Positions 6,573 to 14,700 of a DNA stretch of 20,965 nucleotides are shown here, piece by piece. The position numbers and the translations under genes are program-made. Position 1 is the first letter of the stretch, and every line of letters starts with the position of its first letter. Source of the stretch: JAFDVL01 sp043775925 (GTDB taxonomy: Bacteria; Acidobacteriota; Blastocatellia; RBC074); contig JAYVRW010000166.1 of the NCBI GenBank assembly GCA_043775925.1, forward strand, positions 1-20,965. The letters are read 5' to 3'. Below the pieces are notes generated by a model. That model saw nothing but the letters and a program-made list of their open reading frames with translations, was not told the origin of the DNA and did not search any database.

Positions 6573-7661
6573 ATGAAGCAGTTCAAAACGGTCATTATTC
6601 TTTTGAGTTTTATTTTGACAATCACTTCGTTTGCACAAAATGTTCAGCTCAAACGGCTGGACGGCAGCCGTATCTCAACCTCCGAAGTTGAGCAAACCGT
6701 GACACGGCTGATGCGAGAAGCACACGTCACGGGGCTGAGCGTTGCGATCATTAACGATAACAAAATTGCTTATGTCAAAAGCTTTGGCTTTCGCAACAAG
6801 GAAGAGCAAAAGCCGTTGACCGAAAACACGGTGATGTACGGCGCATCCTTCACGAAATCAGTTTTTGCCTACACGGTTATGCAACTCGTAGCGGAAGGAA
6901 TTCTTGATCTCGACAAGCCGATTTATCAGTATTTCCCGAAGCCGTTGCCGGAGTACGAAAAATATAAAGGCCTGGCTTCGGATGAACGATACAAATTGAT
7001 TACGATGCGCATGCTGCTGAGCCATACAGTTGGGTTTCCGAATTTTCGCTTCCTGAATCCTGACGAAAAACTGGACATCAAATTCACGCCGGGGACGAAG
7101 TACGCTTACTCCGGCGAAGGCATAAATCTGGCGCAATTTGTCGTCGAAGCCATTACTAAAAAAGATGTCGGCGAGATGATGCAGGAGCACGTTTTCAAAC
7201 CCTTCGGAATGACACGCACCAGCATGACGTGGGATGAAAAATTTAAAAATGATCTGGCGCTTGGCTACGATGAAAAAGAACAGCCGCTCGGTCACAAACA
7301 ACGTGGAGGTGTCCGTGCCGCTGGCTCAATGGATACAACGATCAGCGATTTTGCGCGTTTTATGGAAGCGTTGATGCAAGGCAAGGGAATTACCAAACGG
7401 GCGAAAGAACTCATGCTGTCGCCGCAGATTCAGATTTATTCTAAAGCGCAATTTCCTACGCTGTCACCTGAAACAACCGAAGAAAATCGAGCGATTAAAT
7501 TGGCATACGGGATCGGCTGGGGATTGTTCCAGACACCATACGGCAAAGCGTATTTCAAAGAAGGACACGACGACGGCTGGGAAAATCATGTCGTTGCCTT
7601 TCCTGACAAAAAGATTGCGATGATCCTGATGGCGAAGTTCAAATGGAGACAGTATTTTTAA
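6573..7661 (+). CDS. secreted serine hydrolase, beta-lactamase/class C-like family, C-terminally frameshifted
   Basis: A 362-residue reading frame with a signal peptide (about residues 1-21, ending SFAQ). The SxxK motif is Ser92-Phe-Thr-Lys95, in GASFTKSVFAYTVMQL. The second motif is Tyr179-Ser-Gly in KYAYSGEGINLAQ, where beta-lactamases have Tyr-x-Asn. The third, KTG-like, motif is His332-Asp-Asp-Gly335. Family members include esterases, DD-peptidases and beta-lactamases; the substrate cannot be told from sequence, and calling it antibiotic resistance would be unsupported. After about residue 354 the frame ends in KFKWRQYF, whereas an adjacent frame continues with a family-like C terminus to 7737. 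The gene therefore carries a frameshift or a sequencing error. Start: ATG 6573, with AGGA about nine bases upstream. Confidence 0.85.
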   Translation: MKQFKTVIILLSFILTITSFAQNVQLKRLDGSRISTSEVEQTVTRLMREAHVTGLSVAIINDNKIAYVKSFGFRNKEEQKPLTENTVMYGASFTKSVFAYTVMQLVAEGILDLDKPIYQYFPKPLPEYEKYKGLASDERYKLITMRMLLSHTVGFPNFRFLNPDEKLDIKFTPGTKYAYSGEGINLAQFVVEAITKKDVGEMMQEHVFKPFGMTRTSMTWDEKFKNDLALGYDEKEQPLGHKQRGGVRAAGSMDTTISDFARFMEALMQGKGITKRAKELMLSPQIQIYSKAQFPTLSPETTEENRAIKLAYGIGWGLFQTPYGKAYFKEGHDDGWENHVVAFPDKKIAMILMAKFKWRQYF

Positions 7662-7737
7662 GGAGTTATTGGAAACAGTAATTAGAGATAAGTCTACGCC
7701 GTGGAAATGGGAAGGGTATGTTCCGTATAAATTTTAG
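7642..7737 (+). pseudogene. out-of-frame C-terminal tail of the serine hydrolase
   Basis: Read from 7642, this segment encodes NGDSIFKELLETVIRDKS then TPWKWEGYVPYKF and a TAG stop at 7735-7737. From memory this resembles the C-terminal ending of related serine hydrolases (KELLETVI...TPW.WEGY.PY). It is one frame off the upstream gene. Comparison with the expected sequence suggests two bases were lost (or one gained) around 7634-7641. Confidence 0.7.
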
Positions 7738-7750
7738 CATACAAAGCGGG

Positions 7751-8230
7751 TTAAAGCACGACTGTCAATTTCGCTAAATATTCCTGCAAAATTTCCTCCG
7801 TAATTTTCTCACCCGCCTGATTATTTTTCAGCTTATACCAATTTACTTCATCGCTATCTTTTTCTTTCCTGAGCGTCAAAACATCTAATAAATTCGCATC
7901 AATCGTGATGTTCGGGCTATGGCTGATGCGAGCGCGGGCCAAGCCCAAATCGGGGACGATGCCGTGTGCTTGTTCGCGAGGCCAGCCGACTTCAATCGTC
8001 AATGTTTGGTCACGGAAACGGATTCCCCTTCGCACGCCGATCATGACATTTCGATCAACTTCAAATTGCCAATCCTGTTGACCAATTTGCAGGTCTGGGA
8101 TGGTCTGCGCAATTTTTTCAAAGGTTGAGAAGAGCCAATGTTGACCGCGCTCGCGTAATGCTTCGTTGGCGGCTTTGAGTTGAGCCAGTTCGGGATAGGC
8201 GGCGGCGAGATCAGGGATTTCTTCGAGCAT
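7751..8230 (-). CDS. hypothetical protein
   Basis: A 159-residue protein I do not recognise. It has no signal peptide or membrane segment. Residues 1-45 look helical and charged (MLEEIPDLAAAYPELAQLKAAN). The middle looks beta-rich, with NVMIGVRRGIRF, TLTIEVGWPREQ and GLARARISHSPNITID. The C-terminal 40 residues are helical and charged. It follows the cytochrome fusion gene on the same strand after a 106-base gap filled by a palindrome, so co-transcription is possible but not shown. No Shine-Dalgarno is visible. Coding status rests on length, clean composition and codon use similar to neighbours. Confidence 0.6.
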   Translation of the reverse strand: MLEEIPDLAAAYPELAQLKAANEALRERGQHWLFSTFEKIAQTIPDLQIGQQDWQFEVDRNVMIGVRRGIRFRDQTLTIEVGWPREQAHGIVPDLGLARARISHSPNITIDANLLDVLTLRKEKDSDEVNWYKLKNNQAGEKITEEILQEYLAKLTVVL

Positions 8231-8240
8231 AAATTATATT

Positions 8241-8333
8241 AATAGACCACAGCTTTGGTGGATTATGCGGGTTTACGCGGATCAAAATCAGATCAGTGAG
8301 AATCGGTATGATCCGCCAAATCTGTGGTCTATT
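8241..8333. repeat. AATAGACCACAG-family intergenic palindrome
   Basis: The left arm (8241-8263) and right arm (8311-8333) are 23 bases each and complementary at 21, beginning AATAGACCACAG and ending CTGTGGTCTATT. The 47-base centre contains further GCGGATCAAAATC-like short units. It fills the gap between two leftward genes. On the plus strand a T-run follows, but on the minus strand, where it could act as a terminator, no T-run does. Confidence 0.75.
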
Positions 8334-8336
8334 TTT

Positions 8337-9830
8337 TCATTTCTTTCCATGCGAAACTTCGCGCCAATATTTATCAAACACAAAGTCGGGACTGTTTTCG
8401 CGGTCGTGGCAAGTGATGCACATGGAAGGCGTAGACGGCGTTTGATATTCACCTTTTTTCGGCATCGCAGCGTGTGCGGCTCCAGGGCCGTGGCACGCTT
8501 CGCATTGCACGTTGGCAAATTGCGGAGTGGCTTTGATGTTGAGAAAACCTTGCTTCTGAAAGCCCACCGAATGGCATCCGACACAAGCCTTATCGAAGGT
8601 GCGATTTTTTGTTTCGAGTCCAGCGAACGCGTGCGAATGGCGCGTCGTTTTCCACTTTTCATATTCCTGCGAATGGCACTTCGCACAGGTTTCTGAAGTT
8701 GTATAAATTGCCGCCTGATTTTTTGTTGCAGCGGCATGCGCGGCGGCGATTTCTTCGGCGATTCTTTGCTGGACGATACCAATCTCAGCGCGGGCTTTTT
8801 TCGTCATTTCCAGCATCGCTGGATCGTCGGGAATCACGCTGTCGAGGTCAACATAGCGATTGGTGAAATGTGAGATTTGCCCCGTAGCATCAGCATAAAA
8901 TCGCAGTTCGCCCAAATATTTTGATTGCCGCGAAGCCCACACGACCAGCGCGTTATTCACCTGTTTCGGATCGGCGACCAGGCCGCGATCATCGTAGGCA
9001 ATAATTAAATCCAGTTCAGGATTTTGCAGCGCTAATTTGTTCGCCGTACCGCCTTTGAAATATCCGACAATGACGTATAAATCAGCTCTGTCTTTCACTT
9101 CAGCGAGCGTTTTTTTCGCAGCTTCGAGCGGGTCTTCAAAAGTGAAGCCAAGTTGCGCAATGAAATCTTTTTTGTCCGACGGAGGCAATTCGCTGATGCC
9201 AATGAAAGCAATCCTGACGGGCTTTTTCAGGCGCTTGGCGGTGAGTGTTTTGATGACATAAGGCGCAATTTTTGTATTCACTGGTTTGATGTTGGCAGAA
9301 ATGAGCGTTGCTTTTTCTGCTTTCAAGGCAGCGTTTGGAGCCAGGATTTTTTGTGCGTATTTCAAATCACGATGCGATAAATTCACGACTGATAAATCCA
9401 TCTGTTCGTTAGCGCGGACGATCCAATCATTCATCAATTTGGCATCGGCATTCAGCTCTCCGGTTTCATTCAACTCGTCGCTGAAAATATGTCCCGCATC
9501 CACCATTATTGTTCCGGCTTCGGGGCTGCGCTGACGGAAGGCGTTGATGTAGCCGAGCCTTCGTGCGACGCCTCCGAGTGGGCGAATCGGGCAACCGCAA
9601 ACTTCAAGATTGCCCCCGATGTCAGCCGAGAAAAAAAGCGCGGCGGCGTATCCATCATCTTTGTCGAGGCGATCTTTAAGCGTTCCGGTCACGGCAGGAA
9701 TTTTGGCTAGTTTCTCACGATCATTTTGTTGTTGTGCGCTGGTATTTTTGAGCGGGAAATAAATAAAGGCGAGAGCCGTAATAAACGCGAAAATAATGAA
9801 TATTGAAGCTGCTCTTTTCCGATTCGACAT
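8337..9830 (-). CDS. fusion of 5'-nucleotidase-like metallophosphatase domain with tetrahaem cytochrome c554-like domain
   Basis: A 497-residue exported protein. Residues 10-30 form a signal or membrane anchor. Residues ~60-370 resemble the UshA/5'-nucleotidase metallophosphatase domain, with the GNLEVCGCPIRPLGGVARR segment at 73-91. Residues ~380-475 carry four haem-binding CxxCH motifs: CAKCH (382), CVGCH (416), CEACH (443) and CITCH (471), in a cytochrome c554-like arrangement. It is probably periplasmic or membrane-anchored and electron-carrying. The usual metal ligands look altered: ADIGGN for DxHGN, DAGHIF for DAGDLF, NLSHRDL for GNHE-type. Hydrolase activity is therefore doubtful. ATG 9830 is chosen over an upstream start at 9887 because AGAGGT lies six bases before it and a signal sequence follows directly. 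Confidence 0.82.
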   Translation of the reverse strand: MSNRKRAASIFIIFAFITALAFIYFPLKNTSAQQQNDREKLAKIPAVTGTLKDRLDKDDGYAAALFFSADIGGNLEVCGCPIRPLGGVARRLGYINAFRQRSPEAGTIMVDAGHIFSDELNETGELNADAKLMNDWIVRANEQMDLSVVNLSHRDLKYAQKILAPNAALKAEKATLISANIKPVNTKIAPYVIKTLTAKRLKKPVRIAFIGISELPPSDKKDFIAQLGFTFEDPLEAAKKTLAEVKDRADLYVIVGYFKGGTANKLALQNPELDLIIAYDDRGLVADPKQVNNALVVWASRQSKYLGELRFYADATGQISHFTNRYVDLDSVIPDDPAMLEMTKKARAEIGIVQQRIAEEIAAAHAAATKNQAAIYTTSETCAKCHSQEYEKWKTTRHSHAFAGLETKNRTFDKACVGCHSVGFQKQGFLNIKATPQFANVQCEACHGPGAAHAAMPKKGEYQTPSTPSMCITCHDRENSPDFVFDKYWREVSHGKK

Positions 9831-9910
9831 GCAATAACCTCTGTGTTGGAATAGGGCTGCGCCAAGTGTAGACAATGCAATTTGCAATGTCCAATGTTAC
9901 TTTCGGCAAG

Positions 9911-10003
9911 AAATGTGGAGTGGGTTCTTTACCCGATCCATTATTCTTTTTTCTGGATGCTCTTATATCCAATTCGAGCGGGTAAAGAACCCGCTCCACA
10001 TTT
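9911..10003. repeat. GCGGGTTCTTTACCCGC-family intergenic palindrome, copy 1
   Basis: The left arm (9911-9935) and right arm (9979-10003) are 25 bases each with one mismatch, which would be a G-U pair in RNA. Each arm contains a smaller hairpin, (A/G)CGGGT-TCTTT-ACCCG(C/T)-like. The right arm runs into TTTTTT and ends eight bases before the maf start codon. A second copy is at 19518-19611. Confidence 0.85.
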
Positions 10004-10011
10004 TTTAGCTT

Positions 10012-10563
10012 ATGAAATTTCCGGAAATTATTTTGGCTTCGGCTTCGCCGCGTCGCTCTGAATTGCTGCGCAGTGCGGGAATAAATTTTAGTATCCGCGT
10101 CGCAGATATTGATGAAACGCAGTTGCCGAATGAATCTCCGCACGATTATGTTGCTCGGCTGTCAAGCGAAAAAGCTTTAGCTGTAGCACAAGCTGGCGAA
10201 ATCGTTTTAGGCGCGGACACGACGGTAGTGATTGGCAATGAAACTGCCGGAAAGCCTGTCAATATTGATGATACGAAGCGGATGCTAAATTTGCTGAGCA
10301 ACAACTGGCACGAAGTTTTGACGGGCGTGAGCCTCGCCAAAAATGGTGAAGTGAAAACCGAAGTTGCAGTTACGAGAGTGAAATTCAGGGAGATGAGCGA
10401 AGCAGAAATTAACTGGTATGCCGCCAGCGGTGAACCGGACGATAAAGCCGGAGCCTACGCGATTCAGGGTTTGGCAGCACGCTTCATTGAACGCATTGAG
10501 GGCAGCTATTCCAATGTGGTGGGATTGCCGATAGAGGTGGTGTACCGCATGTTGAGGGGGTAG
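10012..10563 (+). CDS. maf: Maf family nucleoside triphosphate pyrophosphatase (YhdE-like, dTTP/UTP)
   Basis: A 183-residue protein with the whole Maf signature set: LASASPRRSELL (8-19), GADTTVV with the key Asp69, NxxHEVLTGV, and GEPDDKAGAYAIQG (140-153), ending in GSYSNVVGLP. Maf proteins hydrolyse non-canonical or pyrimidine nucleoside triphosphates to the monophosphate and pyrophosphate, and are linked to house-cleaning and septum inhibition. The Gln in AYAIQG and the NVVGLP ending place it with the dTTP/UTP-cleaving YhdE branch. No Shine-Dalgarno precedes ATG 10012; the sequence just upstream is the T-run end of a palindromic repeat. It is convergent with ribA. Confidence 0.93.
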   Translation: MKFPEIILASASPRRSELLRSAGINFSIRVADIDETQLPNESPHDYVARLSSEKALAVAQAGEIVLGADTTVVIGNETAGKPVNIDDTKRMLNLLSNNWHEVLTGVSLAKNGEVKTEVAVTRVKFREMSEAEINWYAASGEPDDKAGAYAIQGLAARFIERIEGSYSNVVGLPIEVVYRMLRG

Positions 10564-10632
10564 AGATTAGGGAACAGGGATTAGATTCGTAATCGAAATT
10601 CTGCTAATCCCTATTCTCTATTCCCTGCTCCC
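10562..10632. repeat. AGGGATTAG-family palindrome between maf and ribA
   Basis: The left arm (10562-10584) and right arm (10604-10632) are built of ATTAGGGAACAGGGATTAG-like units and their complements (CTAATCCCTATTC...). The centre holds TTCG-TAAT-CGAA. It lies directly between the stops of two convergent genes (10563 and 10636), so it could serve both transcripts as a 3' structure, but no clear T-run is present. Confidence 0.7.
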
Positions 10633-10635
10633 TTC

Positions 10636-11265
10636 CTAAAAGATTCCATTCAATTGCAGCAAATGTCCCATCTGCTCTTTTTTCGTCTTCAGATATTTGA
10701 CGGCGGAAGCGGAGGTTTTGACTTCGAGTTGAACTCGTTCTACGACTTCGAGTCCAGCCTTGCGCAGAGCGCAGACTTTGTCAGGATTATTCGACATTAA
10801 ACGGACACGCTGGACGCCTAGCAATTTGATAACTTCAGCGCATTGATTATATTCGCGGGCGTCAATGGCTAAGCCTAATTTGACATTGGCTTCGATGGTG
10901 TCTGCACCCTGATCCTGCAAGGCGTAAGCGCGAATTTTGTTGACGATGCCGATGCCTCGTCCTTCCTGTTGTTGGTAGACGATAACGCCTGAACCTTCGG
11001 CTTGGATCATTTCCATCGCACGTTGCAATTGCGGGCCGCAATCACATTTTTGTGAATGGAAGACATCTCCGGTCAGACATTGTGAATGGATGCGAACTAA
11101 GGTTGGTTTGTCAGCCTCAATTTTTCCTTTGACGAGAGCGACGAATTCTTCATCGCTGGTAGTGCTGCGGAATCCGGCAATTTTGAAAGCGCCAAAATCA
11201 GTCGGCAAATTGGCTTCAGCTTCTAATTTCACCGTAAATCCATCTGTTGCTCGGTCTGTATTCAT
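10636..11265 (-). CDS. ribA: GTP cyclohydrolase II
   Basis: A 209-residue monofunctional GTP cyclohydrolase II, which opens GTP to 2,5-diamino-6-ribosylamino-4(3H)-pyrimidinone 5'-phosphate, formate and pyrophosphate, the first committed riboflavin step. The zinc-binding motif is RIHSQCLTGDVFHSQKCDCG with Cys63, Cys74 and Cys76. GRGIG (102-106), DAREYNQCAEVIKLLGV (135-151) and LMSNNPDK follow. The usual YGxGAQIL segment is YNQCAEVI here, a mild variation. No DHBP synthase (RibB) domain is fused, and no other riboflavin genes are adjacent. AAGGAG lies seven bases before the ATG. I saw no FMN riboswitch in the upstream gap. Confidence 0.94.
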   Translation of the reverse strand: MNTDRATDGFTVKLEAEANLPTDFGAFKIAGFRSTTSDEEFVALVKGKIEADKPTLVRIHSQCLTGDVFHSQKCDCGPQLQRAMEMIQAEGSGVIVYQQQEGRGIGIVNKIRAYALQDQGADTIEANVKLGLAIDAREYNQCAEVIKLLGVQRVRLMSNNPDKVCALRKAGLEVVERVQLEVKTSASAVKYLKTKKEQMGHLLQLNGIF

Positions 11266-11679
11266 TAGCTTCTCCTTATAATAAACCCGATGTTGCGATA
11301 GGATGCGTAAATGACTATACGTGGCAAATCACGACGGTGCAAGTTTAGTGAATTGTGCAACCAGAGTCTTCACGAATGTCTGTACATCTCGTCACAGCTT
11401 GGATTCAACGAAGGTAATTGGGGTTGTCAGAGGAATTGAGCAGGGCATCACTATAATAGTTTTAAGTTAGCGCTGTTGAGGAGGGGCTTGAGTGGTATTT
11501 CTTGATTGACACTGCTATGCTTTATAACTTCAATAACGAAAGATTCAACTAAACACCAGTATTACTAATTTCAGCCGGAAATTGCATTCGCGTTTGCAAA
11601 AAAATAAGGTCTGATGCGGAACTTTATGTGACCGATTCCTGTCGTCTAATCTTGAAGAGCGAATGTTTTCAGTTCAGCA

Positions 11680-11707
11680 ATTAAGTCGCAATTTACTACG
11701 ACTTAAT
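11680..11707. promoter_or_regulatory. 9-bp inverted repeat upstream of the TonB-dependent receptor
   Basis: ATTAAGTCG (11680-11688) and CGACTTAAT (11699-11707) form a perfect inverted repeat around a 10-base spacer, 74 bases before the receptor start. It could be a regulator-binding site or a leader hairpin. The rest of the 516-base gap between ribA and the receptor (11266-11781) is AT-rich with weak promoter-like pieces (for example TTGACA at 11506), but I could not pair a convincing -35 and -10. Confidence 0.45.
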
Positions 11708-11781
11708 GTTTATCGAACATTACACTGATAAGGTCACAAGCTCATTATCAACTTCTAAAAACACTACCAAGGAGAAATTAA

Positions 11782-14700
11782 ATGATCAACTGGACGATCA
11801 CGCGAAACCAAAATTACTTGAGCCGCGCCGGATGTCTGTTCGCGCTGGTAATTATTTTAAGTACGCAGGCGGTTCGTGCGCAATCCACCTACGGAACTAT
11901 CACCGGAACTGTCACGGATCCAACGGGAGCAGTCCTGCCGAACGCCACCGTGGTGTTGACCAGCCGTAACACGCAAGCTACCCGTACAGTCACAACCAGC
12001 GCGGAAGGAAATTATCTTGTCGCCAATCTTGATGCGGGTTTGTATAGCATTGAAACTACGGTCACAGGTTTTGCTAAGGCTGTGCGATCCGTTGAATTGC
12101 TGGCACGCCAAACCGTTCGCGTGGATGTTCGTGTAGAAACTGCGACAACTTCTGAGCGCGTAGATATTGTCGCCAACAGCGCGATTACCAGCGAAACTCC
12201 GACGATTGCGGATTCAAAATCTGGGGCGGAAATTAATGGTCTCGCGCTGAATTTTCGCGCGACGACTTCGCCGAGTCCGATTGTCATAGCGACGATGGCT
12301 CCCGGCGTGCAACAGGATCGTAGCGGAAATATTTCCGTCGCAGGTGGACAACCGTACACGACTTCCTATTCGATTGATGGCATCTCAACCCAGAGTGTAC
12401 GTGGAGGCGCGGCGGTGCGCGATTTGTTTCCATCAGTCGAAGGGATCGCCGAATTCAAAGTGAGTTCGATCAATAATAATGCAGAGTTCGGACAGATCAG
12501 CGACGTCACGACGATTTCAAAAAGCGGTGCAAACGCTTATCACGGCGCGGGTTTTTTGTTTCATCAAAATAATAAACTGAACGCGACGAATCCGTTCGGC
12601 CCGGTCGCCAACGGCCAGCGCATTTATTTTCCCGGACACGCCAATAGCTTTGGGGGAGCGCTCAGCGGGCCATTGAGCATTCCGAAAGTCTACGACGCGA
12701 AGAATAAAACATTTTTCTTTGTTGATTACGAAGGCGTACGTCGTGGCGATCCGTTGCCGATCAACCAGATTGTTCCGCCTGATGCTTTCCGCAAAGGCGA
12801 CCTTTCTTCACTGACGACTGCGATTAAAAATCCATTCACTGGCGGTACATATACTAACAATCAAATCCCTGTGAATCCGGCGGCGATGAAAGTGTTGGAG
12901 TTGCTTTATGTCCAACAGAATCAGGCTACCGGAGCCGCGATCAATAAACCAAATTTTGTGTCGAGCGCGACCAACGTTTACTCCGCAAATGGATTTGATC
13001 TTCGCGGTGATCATAATTTTAATGACAACCAGAAATTTTTTGTTCGCTACACCCACAAGAATATTCAAACGGTTGGCACGGACGGTGGCGGCAGCTTCAA
13101 CACGAAATTTGGGCAATATTCCAACAGTACGAAAGTTCGCAATCTGGCGGGTTCATACAACTGGATTTTGCGTCCGAATTTAATCAATGAATTTCGTGCG
13201 GGCTACTCTATCAATGACGTTTTGCAGGATTATCCATTAGCGAAGCAGGGGGCACAAATCACGCAATCGATTGGATTGACGGGCTTGCCAAAGGCTCCGC
13301 TGCTCGGCGGTATTCCGAATTTTAGTTTTAGTGATGGTTCATTTATCAGTACCAATAGTACGGGACGCCCGCATTTTACAGGTAATAAAACGTATCAATT
13401 CAACGACAGTCTGACGTGGATCAAAGGGAGGCACACGATCAAGGGCGGGGTAGATTTTCAGAAGCTGAAATTCCAGGATTACCTGAGCTTTTTTGCCGGA
13501 GATGATTTCGGAGAATTTTCGTTCACAGGGCAGTACACAGGCAGCGCATTTGCTGATTTCCTGATTGGCTTACCTTCAGTCACGACCTACGCCGCGAACG
13601 GCCCGGACGTGAAACCGTATGCGTATCATTACGCCGGTTATGTGCAGGATGATTTTAGGGTCTCACCAAAATTGACTCTCAATTTTGGTGTCCGGTACGA
13701 GTTACATCCGCCTTTTAACGACGAAACAAATCAGTTAGCAAATCTTGATCGCACGACGAAAGGCGGTCGCGTTCTGGTGCAGAATGCTGCGGGACTCTCG
13801 CTCGTCGCGCCATCCTTCCGCACTGACATCAAAGACACGCCGATTGTGATTGCCAGCGATGCAGGTTTTCCCGATAGATTGCGCAAAACTGACAAGAACG
13901 ATTGGAATCCGCGTTTCGGATTTGCGTATCGTCCGTTCAATGACAACAAGACTGTGATTCGCGGAGGCGTTGGAGTTTACACCGTCACTGTGCTTGGTTC
14001 AGTCCTGTATTCATTGGCTGGAATCGCTACCAGCAACGCACCGGTGTTTCAAAATTCTGCGCCGGGCAGCACGACTTTTCGGTTGCAATTACCGAACGCC
14101 TTTCCCACCGGAACCACAGCGGGTTCAGGTGGCATTCCTGATTTTCGTCGCGCCAATCAGCCGGATTTAACTGACCCGTATTCGTATCAATGGAACTTAA
14201 CGATTGAGCGCGAATTGATGTGGAATACAGGTTTGCGCCTGACCTACACTGGATCAAAAACGCGGCAGTTGATTTACAGCCCTGACTTGAATCAGGTTAA
14301 ATCGAACACCACAGGTTACGCGCCATTAGTGGCGACAACGGATTTGCGAAAAGCGAATTTAGCCTATCCCAATTTCAACGCCGTGCTGACGCGAGACAAC
14401 GGCCCCAGTGCGAAATATCACGCCTTCACTGTCGAGCTTTCACGTCGCTTCAAAAATGGTACGAGCTTCCAGAGTTCCTACAACTTAGCGAAAAATCTCT
14501 CGAACGCGGGTGGCCCCGCTCCCGGCGGATTTGCGGCAGAAAACGGCCCGACGACGCTGAATATTTACAACATTCAAGCCGATTACGGCGACGTAGCCTT
14601 TACGCGGCGTCACCGCTTCCTAACCACTTTCTTGTGGGAACTGCCCGTTGGCAAAGGCAAGAAACTGCTGAATAGTTCTAACGGTGCAGTAGATGCAGTG

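Noticed and set aside
8265..8696. A 143-codon plus-strand open frame
   Set aside because: It begins inside a palindrome and is antisense to the haem-binding domain.
11266..11400. FMN riboswitch upstream of ribA
   Set aside because: The conserved FMN-box segments are not present.
11500..11525. Sigma-54-like TGACAC...TGC before the TonB receptor
   Set aside because: Spacing between the two elements is one base short of the strict requirement.
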